Positions 26,449 to 34,458 of a stretch of DNA of 38,635 bases are shown here, in pieces. Source of the DNA: an uncultured Lachnospiraceae bacterium (GTDB lineage: Bacteria; Bacillota; Clostridia; Lachnospirales; Lachnospiraceae); contig CALWGP010000012.1 of NCBI GenBank assembly GCA_944380095.1, forward strand, positions 1 through 38,635. The letters run 5' to 3'. The first letter of the stretch is position 1, and each line of letters begins with the position of its first letter. Position numbers and translations under genes: made by a program. Below the pieces are notes generated by a model, which was given only the letters and a program-made list of their open reading frames with translations, was not told where the DNA came from and did no database searches.

Positions 26449-26485
26449 TGTCTTTCTTCCTTCCGTTTCCCTTCAAATCCCATCC

Positions 26486-26515
26486 AGTATATCATACACG
26501 CCCCGGGGTTGTAAA
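26486..26515 (-). promoter_or_regulatory. Promoter of the ywlC-rpiB-upp-comEB unit
   Basis: On the minus strand TTTACA (26510-26515) and TATACT (26486-26491) are separated by 18 bases, 37 bases before the Sua5-type ATG. The spacer contains a CCCCGGGG palindrome. A second, overlapping option (TTGATT, 18 bases, TATGAT) exists. Confidence 0.55.
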
Positions 26516-26535
26516 ATCAATCCGGTTCTTTTGTT

Positions 26536-27864
26536 TCAGTCGCAGTGGGTCATAATCCGGATAATCTCGTCGTCCGTGCCGCACATTCCCTTCGCGCCCA
26601 GACGGCAGATATTGCGGATGGTATTTTCCACCCCTTTGGATACGATGCCCTCTTCCCCGTAAAACTGCTGTCCTTCCCGGTACATGGCATAGCCCAGGAT
26701 CCCGGCGTCCACGGAAGCGGCAATCTTCCCGGCACAGGATGGTTTGGCGCCGTCGCAGATAATCCCGGAAACAATGGCAATAGAATTGACCAGCGTATGG
26801 GCGATTTCCTCCAGCCGCCCGCCCATCAGCCAGGCAATGCCGCAGCCGGCCGCGCAGCCCGCGCTGACCGCCCCGCAGAAAGCCGACAAAGGGCCGATCC
26901 CGCTTTTGATGTGGATGGCGATGAGGTTGGAAACGATCAGCGCCCGGTACAGTTCCTCCCGGGAGGAGCCCAGCTCTTTGGCGTAAACGATCACGGGCAC
27001 CGAAACCGTAATGCCCTGGTTTCCGCTGCCGGAATTGATCACCACCGGCAGTTCACAGCCGCTCATGCGGGCGTCCGATCCTGCCGCCGCCATGGCTTTC
27101 GCCCGGGTGCGCACGTCGTCCCCCCAGGTTTTGAGCAGCACGCTGCCCACATTGGCGCCCCAGTTATGGGAAATCCCCTCGCAAGCAATGGCATAATTAT
27201 AGGAAATCTGCCGTTCCAGCACCTCCTGCACCGCCGAAAGATCGGCGTTTTTGGCAAAGCAGACAATGGATTCCACGGTCAGGCTTTCCCTGATATCCGC
27301 CTTTTGGGAGGCTGCCTGCAAATGCGCTTTATGTTTCGTCCCGGTTATACAGGCTTCCTCCCCGCTTTGTCCTTCCTTCTCAAACAGCACCCTGCCGTTT
27401 TTTTCTTCCCGGACAATATTGGCGTGGGACTTAGCCAGCCGCACCAGGGCGCTCTGCGTCCCGTCCTCCACGGTAATACGCACATCCAGCCTGTCCCCTC
27501 CTTCCAGGGGCCGGACTTCGATCTGCGTCCGCTTTAGGAAATCTTCCAGTTCCTCCCGCTGCCGGTCTGAAACATCGGCAATCACTTCCAGCTTCCGGGA
27601 AGGCTGCCCCGCCACGATCCCCGCCGCGGCGGCGGCAGGCAGCCCTTTCTTTCCCCCGGTGTTGGGTACAATCACGCTTTTGACATTTTTGATCACGTTG
27701 CCGGAGGCTTCCACCAGCACTTTTTTCGGTTCCGTTCCCAGAATTTCCCGGGCGCGGGCGGCGCAGTAAGCCACCGCTATGGGCTCCGTGCAGCCGAAAG
27801 CCGGCTGCAGTTCCTCCTTTAACAGATTCGCGTAAGCATCATAAAGTTCTTTCGTTGGTTCCAT
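26536..27864 (-). CDS. CyuA/YhaM-type L-cysteine desulfidase family protein (UPF0597)
   Basis: A 442-residue protein of the serine dehydratase-alpha-like UPF0597 family. Relatives (Methanocaldococcus CdsB, enterobacterial CyuA/YhaM) use an Fe-S cluster to break L-cysteine into pyruvate, ammonia and sulfide. Probable cluster ligands are Cys25 in FGCTEP and later Cys residues in the regions SGCELPVV (270), FCGAVSAGCAAGCG (330-341) and CDGAKPSC (370-377). SGSGNQG is a further family motif. It ends the esterase-MATE-desulfidase unit, eight bases after the MATE stop. L-serine deamination is an alternative activity, and either would feed pyruvate to fermentation. Confidence 0.88.
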   Translation of the reverse strand: MEPTKELYDAYANLLKEELQPAFGCTEPIAVAYCAARAREILGTEPKKVLVEASGNVIKNVKSVIVPNTGGKKGLPAAAAAGIVAGQPSRKLEVIADVSDRQREELEDFLKRTQIEVRPLEGGDRLDVRITVEDGTQSALVRLAKSHANIVREEKNGRVLFEKEGQSGEEACITGTKHKAHLQAASQKADIRESLTVESIVCFAKNADLSAVQEVLERQISYNYAIACEGISHNWGANVGSVLLKTWGDDVRTRAKAMAAAGSDARMSGCELPVVINSGSGNQGITVSVPVIVYAKELGSSREELYRALIVSNLIAIHIKSGIGPLSAFCGAVSAGCAAGCGIAWLMGGRLEEIAHTLVNSIAIVSGIICDGAKPSCAGKIAASVDAGILGYAMYREGQQFYGEEGIVSKGVENTIRNICRLGAKGMCGTDDEIIRIMTHCD

Positions 27865-27871
27865 TTCCGTT

Positions 27872-29263
27872 TCATCCTTTGCCGGGCAGCCGTTCCCCGG
27901 CCACCGCGATTTTTTTGATCCATTTCCCGCTGTGCAGTCTTTTCACGCACCAGATACATTTCAGGATCTGGTCTATTTTCAGCAGGGTGTAAATCCAGAA
28001 CGCGGGCCAGTGCCAGACAAGTCCTGCCAGCGCCCCCAGCGGGACGGAAAACAGCCACAGGAAAATATTGTCCGCCACCATCAGTACTTTCGTATCCCCG
28101 CCGCCCCGCAGCGTCCCTTTGGTCATAACGCTGTTGGTGCACTGGAACACCACCACCATGCTGATGGCCCGCATCAGCGCCCTGGCAATCTGCGCCGTTT
28201 CGGGCGAAACGCCGTAAGCCAGTATCATGGGTTCGCTGATCACCATAATGATCACCGCCGCCAGAAGGCCGAAAGCAAATCCCAGTCCCAGCAGGGCATA
28301 GCCCTGGTCCTGGGCTTTTTTGCGGTCCCCTTCCCCCAGCGTGCGGCCCGTTACAATGGCCGCGGCCTGGGAAAATCCCTGGATCATCACGGAACTGAGC
28401 TGCTGGGTGACGCTGGTAACGGCGTTGGCCGCCACAAAGCTTTCCCCCAGCCGTCCGATGACCATGGCCACGGAATTATTGCCCAGGGCATAAATCCCGT
28501 CGCTGACCAGCACCGGGATGCAGATCCGCAGATATTCCCGCCACAGATCCCCCACCGGCATGAATAAATGCCGGGGACGGAAGCCGATCTGTTTTTCCTT
28601 CCCAAACAGGAACACACAGATAATCCCCGTTTCAAAAATACGGGCAATCAGCGTGCCCAGCGCCGCTCCCGCCACGCCCATTTCTGGCATCCCGAAATGT
28701 CCGAAGATGAATACATAGTTCGCCCCCACATTGATGAAAAAAGCAAGGATGGAGGCATAGAGGGGAATCTTCACCTGCTCCACGCAGCGCAGCACCACGG
28801 CGCAGGTCACGGACAGCCCCAGCAAAAAGCAGGTGGCTACCGACCACTGCAGATAGAGGACGCCCTGTTCGATAATGCCTTCCTCCCCGGTATAAATGCG
28901 CATAATCTGCTCCGGGAAAAACAGCATGGACAGGCCGAACAGCGCCGCAATCCCGATGCACAGCCGCAGCATGATCCCCACCGCCTTGCGCAGGGAAGTC
29001 TGCTCCCCCATCCCGTAATAGCGGGAAACCAGGACGGACGCCCCCATCCCGATGCCCATGCACAGAATCTGGAACACGTTGATGAAGGAGTTTGCCAGGG
29101 AGACCGCAGAAAGCTCCGTCTCGCCCACGGCGCCCACCATAATGGTATCCATCATGTTGACGCCCGTGGTAATCAGCCCCTGCAGGGCGATGGGCACGGC
29201 GATGGCGGTCACGTTCCGGTAAAAATCCCGGTCTTTGTAAATGAGTCTGGAAAAAACGCCCAT
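27872..29263 (-). CDS. MATE family efflux transporter (copy 3)
   Basis: A 463-residue, twelve-helix antiporter with the motif IAVPIALQGLITTGVNMMDTIMVG and, in the second half, ALGNNSVAMVIGRLGES. It is closest in pattern to the NorM/DinF-like branch common in Clostridia and differs from the other two copies. Its ATG follows the esterase TAA by three bases, and its GGAGG lies inside the esterase end, so translation is coupled. The esterase and desulfidase neighbours hint at export of a modified or detoxified compound, but this is inference. Confidence 0.93.
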   Translation of the reverse strand: MGVFSRLIYKDRDFYRNVTAIAVPIALQGLITTGVNMMDTIMVGAVGETELSAVSLANSFINVFQILCMGIGMGASVLVSRYYGMGEQTSLRKAVGIMLRLCIGIAALFGLSMLFFPEQIMRIYTGEEGIIEQGVLYLQWSVATCFLLGLSVTCAVVLRCVEQVKIPLYASILAFFINVGANYVFIFGHFGMPEMGVAGAALGTLIARIFETGIICVFLFGKEKQIGFRPRHLFMPVGDLWREYLRICIPVLVSDGIYALGNNSVAMVIGRLGESFVAANAVTSVTQQLSSVMIQGFSQAAAIVTGRTLGEGDRKKAQDQGYALLGLGFAFGLLAAVIIMVISEPMILAYGVSPETAQIARALMRAISMVVVFQCTNSVMTKGTLRGGGDTKVLMVADNIFLWLFSVPLGALAGLVWHWPAFWIYTLLKIDQILKCIWCVKRLHSGKWIKKIAVAGERLPGKG

Positions 29264-29266
29264 GGG

Positions 29267-30862
29267 TTATGCCTCCGCCTTCTTTACGTCCCCGCAGTCC
29301 AGCCCCCGCATCATCATTTCCTTCACCGGGAAGACCTCGCCGGACATGAGCCTGCCGTAATAGTAGGCGTATTTTTCCCGTTCCCTGTCCGTCATCATAT
29401 GGGAATCGTTGCCCAGGATGCAGACGTCAAAATCCCTTTCATAGGGGTTCCATTCCGGGGCGCCCGGGCTGTTGGGATCGCCGCTTTCGCTGAAATGATA
29501 CCAGTAATTCTGGATCAGTTCCATAAAGTCGTAATCCTTTCCCACCCAGTGATAGTCCAGGAACGGGTTTCTTTCCCCCTTGTCCACGCGTCCGAATACA
29601 TAGGGCATTTCCGCGCAGTGTGGGCTTCCCGTCCGACGGCCCTTTTCCGTTTCGTTTTCCTTGTTCATCAGCCACACATAGGCCTTATGTCCGCTGCGGC
29701 GGCACAGTTCGGCCAGCCGGACGGAACCCATGAGCATAAGGTCGGAAGCGATGGTGGACCACTGTTTCCTTGCCTCTTTGGCGTCTTTTGCAGGATACCA
29801 TTCCTTCATCCGGTCAACGGCATCCGGAAACAGCCGGGCCACTGCTTCTTCGTAAAGGTCTGTGGGGATCCCTTCTTCCCCGCCCGGCAGGATTTCCTGG
29901 GCGCAGCTGCCGATCATCACGTCAAAATCGTTGAAATTCCCGCCTTCCAGCATCTTCTCATAGGGCTCCGGCAAAAATTCCCCGTCAATGCAGTAGGTAA
30001 AATACATGGGGTCCTGGCAGATTTCCCGGTAAGCGTCAAAAAGCTCCCAGGCGTCCCTTTTGCGCAGCTCTTCTATGCCGCTGCAGCCGATGGCCTCCAG
30101 GAAACGCTGCCCTTTTTCCTCCAGTTCCTGTCTTGCGGCCGGTTTCATAAATCCCCAGAAAATCGGCCCGCTCTCAATGGAAACCCGCTGAATCAGCCCC
30201 TTCATCAGCGGCGAGGCATGCAGGGCTCCCACGGCCACCGCGCCGCCGGACTGTCCCGCCACGGTGATGCGGTCCGGGTCCCCGCCGAATGCCGCAATGT
30301 TTTCTTTGATCCACTGGCAGGCCTTGCGGATGTCATAAAGCGCATAGTTTCCTGAGGTCCCGTTTCCTTCTTTTGTCAGTTCCGGATGGGCGAAAAAGCC
30401 GAAAAAGCCCAGCCGGTAGTTGATGGTCACCACCACCATATCCTTTCGCTTGGCCAGCCCTTCCCCGTCGCAGACGCATTCCACGCCGGAGCCCGCCACC
30501 AGGCCGCCGCCGTGTACCCACACAAATACCGGCAGACGGTCCTGCCCGGTTTTGGCCGGGGTCCAGACATTTAAGTACAGGCAGTCCTCTTCATACTGGG
30601 AAGGGGCCAGCAGCTGGGGTACGCCGTGCACGTTGGAAATATCCTCCGGGTTTTCCATCACCTGCTGGATGGCCGCCGCGCTGTATTCCACCGCTTTGCG
30701 CACGCCGCGCCACCGGCCCGGATCCTCGGGCTTTCGAAACCGTCTTTCCCCCACTGGCGGCGCCGCGTAAGGGATTCCCTTAAATATTTTTACCGGACCG
30801 GCCGTGTCCCCCTGCAGCCAGCCCTGTTTCACTTTTACCCTTGCCTGTTCAAAACCGCTCAT
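29267..30862 (-). CDS. Type-B carboxylesterase family protein
   Basis: A 531-residue alpha/beta hydrolase of the carboxylesterase/para-nitrobenzyl esterase family; no signal peptide, so cytoplasmic. The oxyanion loop is VWVHGGGL (~117-120). The nucleophile is Ser205 in AGQSGGA, where GESAG is usual. The acidic residue probably lies in IGSCAQE, and the His is in SPHCAEMPYVFG. EEDCLYLNVWTP is the classic second family signature. ATG at 30862 is chosen with AAAGGGG seven bases ahead; TTG at 30865 adds one codon. It heads the unit with MATE copy 3 and the desulfidase. The natural ester is unknown. Confidence 0.9.
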   Translation of the reverse strand: MSGFEQARVKVKQGWLQGDTAGPVKIFKGIPYAAPPVGERRFRKPEDPGRWRGVRKAVEYSAAAIQQVMENPEDISNVHGVPQLLAPSQYEEDCLYLNVWTPAKTGQDRLPVFVWVHGGGLVAGSGVECVCDGEGLAKRKDMVVVTINYRLGFFGFFAHPELTKEGNGTSGNYALYDIRKACQWIKENIAAFGGDPDRITVAGQSGGAVAVGALHASPLMKGLIQRVSIESGPIFWGFMKPAARQELEEKGQRFLEAIGCSGIEELRKRDAWELFDAYREICQDPMYFTYCIDGEFLPEPYEKMLEGGNFNDFDVMIGSCAQEILPGGEEGIPTDLYEEAVARLFPDAVDRMKEWYPAKDAKEARKQWSTIASDLMLMGSVRLAELCRRSGHKAYVWLMNKENETEKGRRTGSPHCAEMPYVFGRVDKGERNPFLDYHWVGKDYDFMELIQNYWYHFSESGDPNSPGAPEWNPYERDFDVCILGNDSHMMTDREREKYAYYYGRLMSGEVFPVKEMMMRGLDCGDVKKAEA

Positions 30863-30898
30863 CAAAATACCCCTTTCTCTTCTGTGTCTGTCTTCTTT

Positions 30899-30928
30899 AT
30901 TATAACGTTTTATCCGCCGTCATTGCAA
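30899..30928 (-). promoter_or_regulatory. Promoter of the esterase-MATE-desulfidase unit
   Basis: TTGCAA (30923-30928) and a perfect TATAAT (30899-30904) are 18 bases apart on the minus strand, 37 bases before the esterase ATG. The -35 lies inside the end of the amidase gene, so this unit can be transcribed apart from the amidase. Confidence 0.55.
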
Positions 30929-31671
30929 TGCAGATACTGAAGAATCCCCATATGGATCTGCCACGCTGTCCTCTCCTGGTACACAGGGTCCGCAAGCAGC
31001 TGCGCCTCCTGGGGATTGCTTAAAAACCCGCACTCCACAATGACAATGGGGGCCGGGGTTTTTTTGAGCAGATAATAGCTGCCGTTGGCTTTCGCCGTCC
31101 TGTGATTTTCCGGATCCAGGCCCTCCGTCAGCCGCGCCTGGATGCTCTCTGCCAGCTTCTGCCCCTGGGTGCTTTCCGTATAATAAAAGGTCTGGGCGCC
31201 GCGGACGCTTTCCTCTTCATAGCTGTTTTGGTGGATACTCACCACCAGGTCCGGATCCGCCTCTTCCATCCGGGCGATCCTGCGCTTCATGTCCTGCACT
31301 TTTTTATTGGAAGCATCCTCGTCATACAGGCCGTTTTCATCTTCCCGGGTCAGTACGGTCTTTACGTCGGCCTGGCGCAGGAGGGCAGCCAGGCGGAGGG
31401 CGATTTCCAGGTTGATCTTTTGTTCCGTAACGCCGTTTTCCCCCACCTTGCCCGGATCTTTCCCCCCGTGCCCGGCGTCCACCACCACGCAGAATTTCTG
31501 CATTTTTTCATAAGGATCCCGGGGCGCTGCTTCCTGCGTCGTTACGTTCCCCCCGTTTACCAGCACGGCGGCCTGTCTGCCGGCAAAAAAGGAGGCAGCC
31601 AGAAAGGCTGCCGTCCCAAAAAGCCGGATCCATTCCCGGATCCGTTTCCGATTTCCTATCGTCCCCTTCAT
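30910..31671 (-). CDS. N-acetylmuramoyl-L-alanine amidase (Amidase_3)
   Basis: A zinc amidase of 253 residues that cleaves the MurNAc-L-Ala bond of peptidoglycan. A signal anchor covers ~14-37; the Amidase_3 domain fills the rest. Zinc and catalytic residues are visible: His in VDAGHGGKD, Glu in TEQKINLEI, His in SIHQNSY, and the final Glu in VECGFLSNP, as in CwlD/AmiC. ATG at 31671 is preceded by GAGG at suitable spacing, while the ATG at 31698 has only a C-rich stretch ahead. A 262-residue form remains possible. The length and lack of a binding domain resemble CwlD, which makes cortex muramic-lactam in sporeformers. Confidence 0.88.
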   Translation of the reverse strand: MKGTIGNRKRIREWIRLFGTAAFLAASFFAGRQAAVLVNGGNVTTQEAAPRDPYEKMQKFCVVVDAGHGGKDPGKVGENGVTEQKINLEIALRLAALLRQADVKTVLTREDENGLYDEDASNKKVQDMKRRIARMEEADPDLVVSIHQNSYEEESVRGAQTFYYTESTQGQKLAESIQARLTEGLDPENHRTAKANGSYYLLKKTPAPIVIVECGFLSNPQEAQLLADPVYQERTAWQIHMGILQYLHCNDGG

Positions 31672-31729
31672 CAAAAAGCCTCGCGGTCTTTTTTTCATTT
31701 TATGGGGGGAAAGACCGGAATATACGTAG

Positions 31730-31745
31730 GTGCGCCAAAGCGCAC
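31730..31745 (-). repeat. Small hairpin between the GH18 and amidase genes
   Basis: A perfect six-pair stem GTGCGC/GCGCAC with a four-base loop lies just after the GH18 stop and before the amidase. Without a T tract on the minus strand it is only a candidate weak terminator or processing site. Confidence 0.3.
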
Positions 31746-31751
31746 ACGCTT

Positions 31752-33467
31752 TTACTCTGTCAAAAATCCTGCAATCACGCTCCAGATATTTTCCCTGCCT
31801 TCATCGAATCCCAGCTTCCACGCCGCGATCCCTCCCAGGCCGTAATTCTTCATCACATCCACCTTGGCCGCCAGGGACTGTTCGTCTTCCAGCCATACCT
31901 GGCATAAGCCCTCCGGGGTATCGAACTGCGCATAATTCTGGGAAGTGGATTCATCCCAGGCATAGACCGCCCCGTTTTGGTTCAAAAAGTCCGAAGCCGC
32001 CCGGATCCCCACTGCCCGGCTGCTCACGGCCCCTTCCGGGGAGGTAGTCCAGATTCTGGTATACAGGGGGACTGCATTGATGACCTTTTGGGCGGGTACT
32101 TCCTCCACCATCTTTGCAATCCCCTCTTCCACATAGCCCAGGGACGCCACGGAACCGGCCTCTTCCCCGCCGGCCCAGTGCTCGTCGTATCCCATGATGA
32201 TCACATAGTCCGCCATCACGCCCTGTTCCTTCCATTCATAATGGGCGTTGAAATTCCGGGGCACATAGTTGTCCACGGACAAAACCAGTCCCCTCGCCCG
32301 GCACTCCACCGACAGCTCCCGGATAAACTGGATGTAATCCTGTCCCGCATCCTGGGACACCTTCTCAAAGTCCACGTTGATCCCGTCAATCCCGCAGGCC
32401 TGCGCTTCCTCCATCAGGGTCCCGATGACCTTCGCCCGCTTGCTCGTATAGGAGAGGACCTCCTTCGTATCCACGCCGTTGTCCGCGCTGTGGGTAAAAT
32501 CGTCCACAAGGGCCCAGACTTCCAGTCCCCTGGCGTGGGCTTCCTCCACATATTCCCGGCTGGCAATGCTCTCTACGGTTCCTTCGTTGTCATACAGGAA
32601 AAACCAGGTAGGGGAAATCACGTTGATCCCCGTGACGTTTTCCACCACGCCCGGGAAGGTACTGTTGGCTGCAGACGAAGTCACCTGGTGCCATGCCAGG
32701 TTGATCTTATGCTCCCTCATGTTCCCCGTATAGTCCGGGGCCGTATATCCCGTATCCTTCTGAGGGGTCTGCGTCTCTGCCTGTGTGAGGCGCTTCTTTT
32801 CCACATAGCCGATATAACCGTCCGCCGTAATCACCCGGTCCCAGTTCTCCAGCTCTTCTAAAACCGTAACCCTGTCGCCTTTGGCTGCCGTGGTCAGAAT
32901 CGGGCTTTTCACGCCTCCCCTTTCCCGGATCGCCGTATCTTTTTTCAGCTGCGCGGTGCTGATTTCTTCCCAGGAAGTCTCCAGCACCACCCTGTTGGGA
33001 TCCGTATACAGGGTAAAATTAAAATCGGAATACTTTTTCACATAATCCAGGGCAATCCAGGCGGAACCGTCCTGTTCAAAGGCCGCCGTATACCCGTCCT
33101 GCGTCTGTTCCCCCAGGCCGATGGACACCACCTCGTCCGGCAGGGTGTACAGCAGGAGTTTTTCATTAAAATCCACATAAAAACGGTCGTTTAAATAGGC
33201 GTGCACCGTATCCAGATCCAGATAGCAGCGGCCGTCCTGCAAAATCCCCTTCTCTTCTGCAATCCCGTTTTCGTATACAATCGCCACGCTCCCTGCCCCG
33301 TCCAGGCCGAAATAGGCGTTTAAGTCCGCCTGCTCGTCCGAATAGGAATACCTCTGGAACAAAAAGATCCCGGCGCTTACCGCCAGTATGAGAAAAATCA
33401 GCGCCACTGCCACCAGTACGGGGACCAGCGACCGCCTCATTTTTTTGTTCTTTCTCCTTTTTTTCAT
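31752..33467 (-). CDS. GH18 glycoside hydrolase with SH3 domain (YaaH/SleL-like)
   Basis: A 571-residue membrane-anchored wall enzyme. A basic N-terminus and one helix (~13-37) act as signal anchor. Residues ~55-165 resemble a copper-amine-oxidase-N-like stalk. A bacterial SH3 domain covers ~176-227. The GH18 barrel (~250-565) has the catalytic DGINVDFE (361-368), in which the final Glu is the acid, and the ISPTWFFL and YDEHWAG strands. Such enzymes act as N-acetylglucosaminidases on peptidoglycan or spore cortex. GGAGGG lies nine bases before the ATG at 33467. The amidase gene follows, and the pair can cleave both glycan and stem-peptide links. Confidence 0.9.
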   Translation of the reverse strand: MKKRRKNKKMRRSLVPVLVAVALIFLILAVSAGIFLFQRYSYSDEQADLNAYFGLDGAGSVAIVYENGIAEEKGILQDGRCYLDLDTVHAYLNDRFYVDFNEKLLLYTLPDEVVSIGLGEQTQDGYTAAFEQDGSAWIALDYVKKYSDFNFTLYTDPNRVVLETSWEEISTAQLKKDTAIRERGGVKSPILTTAAKGDRVTVLEELENWDRVITADGYIGYVEKKRLTQAETQTPQKDTGYTAPDYTGNMREHKINLAWHQVTSSAANSTFPGVVENVTGINVISPTWFFLYDNEGTVESIASREYVEEAHARGLEVWALVDDFTHSADNGVDTKEVLSYTSKRAKVIGTLMEEAQACGIDGINVDFEKVSQDAGQDYIQFIRELSVECRARGLVLSVDNYVPRNFNAHYEWKEQGVMADYVIIMGYDEHWAGGEEAGSVASLGYVEEGIAKMVEEVPAQKVINAVPLYTRIWTTSPEGAVSSRAVGIRAASDFLNQNGAVYAWDESTSQNYAQFDTPEGLCQVWLEDEQSLAAKVDVMKNYGLGGIAAWKLGFDEGRENIWSVIAGFLTE

Positions 33468-33488
33468 GCTTTTATCCCTCCAAACGAC

Positions 33489-33517
33489 ATTCTATCATAT
33501 GGAAGAAGCAGCGTCAT
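33489..33517 (-). promoter_or_regulatory. Candidate promoter for the GH18 gene
   Basis: On the minus strand ATGACG (33512-33517), a 17-base spacer and TAGAAT (33489-33494) stand 22 bases before the GH18 ATG. The -10 matches five of six to consensus, the -35 four of six. Sporulation sigma factors use other patterns, so this suggests vegetative expression, weakly. Confidence 0.45.
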
Positions 33518-33673
33518 TACCTAATTTTTAAAGATTTTCTTACTTTTCTTCCGACCTGCGGCAGGCGTCCGGCCCAAATATGCAGTGCGGCGTATGGGGT
33601 CCGCCAAAAGTCGTCCGAACGCCCGCCTTTTTCAGTCAGAAGGCCGCGGCTTTTTCCGTCCGGTCCGCCGCGT

Positions 33674-33886
33674 TTACCAGTCTTTCACCTCTTCGTAACG
33701 GACTTCTTTCAGTCTTCCTGTTTCATCCGTTACAAAGTCCGGCATGTACACCGTATCTTCGCAGACACAGCAGCGATGGACGATTTCTTCCGGGTGGGAG
33801 GGCTTTCCATCCAGATAAAAGCCGACCCCTTCCCGCTCCATCTGCGCAAGCATCGCTTCCCACGCTTCCGGTTTTAAGGTTCCCAT
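33674..33886 (-). CDS. Small Cys-containing protein of unknown function (70 residues)
   Basis: I do not recognise this protein. It begins MGTLKPEAWEAMLAQMERE, has KPSHPEEIVHRCCVCEDTVY in the middle, and ends with a mixed-charge tail. The His-x-Cys-Cys-x-Cys cluster could bind zinc or iron but is too short to assign. AAAGGAG lies seven bases before the ATG at 33886, so it looks genuinely translated; an ATG 12 codons upstream has no such site. It is divergent from mecA and stands alone, 206 bases upstream of the GH18 gene. Codon use resembles its neighbours. Confidence 0.65.
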   Translation of the reverse strand: MGTLKPEAWEAMLAQMEREGVGFYLDGKPSHPEEIVHRCCVCEDTVYMPDFVTDETGRLKEVRYEEVKDW

Positions 33887-33994
33887 GGCGTTTCTCCTTT
33901 CCCGATCCGCCTTCCAGCCCAAAAGAATACAAGCCGTGATATATATGCAGTTGTCAGATCAGGTTGAAAAACGGAAAATAGGACGAGATGAACG

Positions 33995-34006
33995 AACGGC
34001 GCCGTT
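33995..34006. repeat. 12-base perfect palindrome
   Basis: AACGGCGCCGTT is perfectly self-complementary and extends, with one missing base, to CGAA/TTTCG flanks. It lies about 110 bases upstream of the 70-residue gene. It could be an operator; no regulator can be named. Confidence 0.4.
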
Positions 34007-34078
34007 TCGGACAATAAAAATAAGTGGATCGTTGTGAATAAAAGCTTCTGGGAAAATTTTGATATACGGATTTTCCAA

Positions 34079-34210
34079 CGGATTACATATCCGCGTAAGA
34101 CATTCTCATACTATAGACGTGACGAGAATCAGACAAAAACAGGTTCTCCTGTTTTCGGAAAAGTGATCGAAACCGGCGGCCCCTGCCGTCCGGCGTGCGA
34201 ACTTCTTCGC
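34079..34210. repeat. Five consecutive small inverted repeats
   Basis: Stems: CGGAT/ATCCG (34079-34093), ATTCTC/GAGAAT (34102-34129, 16-base loop), AAAACAGG/CCTGTTTT (34136-34155), CCGGCGGC with GCCG-T-CCGG (34173-34193, one bulge) and GCGAA/TTCGC (34197-34210). The third ends in TTTT and could be a bidirectional terminator. The set may be an undescribed structured RNA or chance. No known riboswitch pattern was recognised. Confidence 0.4.
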
Positions 34211-34341
34211 GATATCCTGATTATCCGGACAACCCTCCCTTCCGGCGCGGATTGTTCAGAATCATCTCTGGGTTGATTATAGCCAATCCCGGGAATATTT
34301 TCAAGCATTTGTTAAAAAAATATGAATCACGGCTCCCCTTC

Positions 34342-34370
34342 TTGACTTTATGCCCTTTTATGTATATCAT
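34342..34370 (+). promoter_or_regulatory. Promoter of mecA
   Basis: TTGACT (34342-34347), a 17-base spacer and TATCAT (34365-34370) form a strong sigma-A-type promoter. It leaves a leader of roughly 80 bases before the mecA ATG. Confidence 0.65.
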
Positions 34371-34458
34371 AACTTTCACAGGCGGAAAGTTCATTTTACT
34401 CATATTTCGTCACCATCGCCATTTTTCGAAGTATCTTATAGAGTAAGGATGTGAGACT

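Larger units (their letters stand above)
33887..34458. other. 572-base intergenic region between the 70-residue gene and mecA
   Basis: The only long non-coding stretch here, more AT-rich than the flanks at its right half. It contains a possible weak minus-strand promoter (TTCAAC at 33963-33968, 17 bases, TATATA at 33940-33945), a 12-base perfect palindrome (33995-34006), five consecutive small hairpins (34079-34210), and the mecA promoter (34342-34370). An 80-codon open frame at 34034-34276 lacks a ribosome binding site and is not called as a gene. Confidence 0.6.

Noticed and set aside
28568..30355. 595-codon plus-strand open frame opposite MATE copy 3 and the esterase
   Set aside because: Antisense to two genes with intact motifs. 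His- and Gln-rich sequence without a family match.
34034..34276. 80-codon plus-strand frame starting with GTG
   Set aside because: No Shine-Dalgarno site, no family resemblance, and overlapping hairpins. More likely non-coding.
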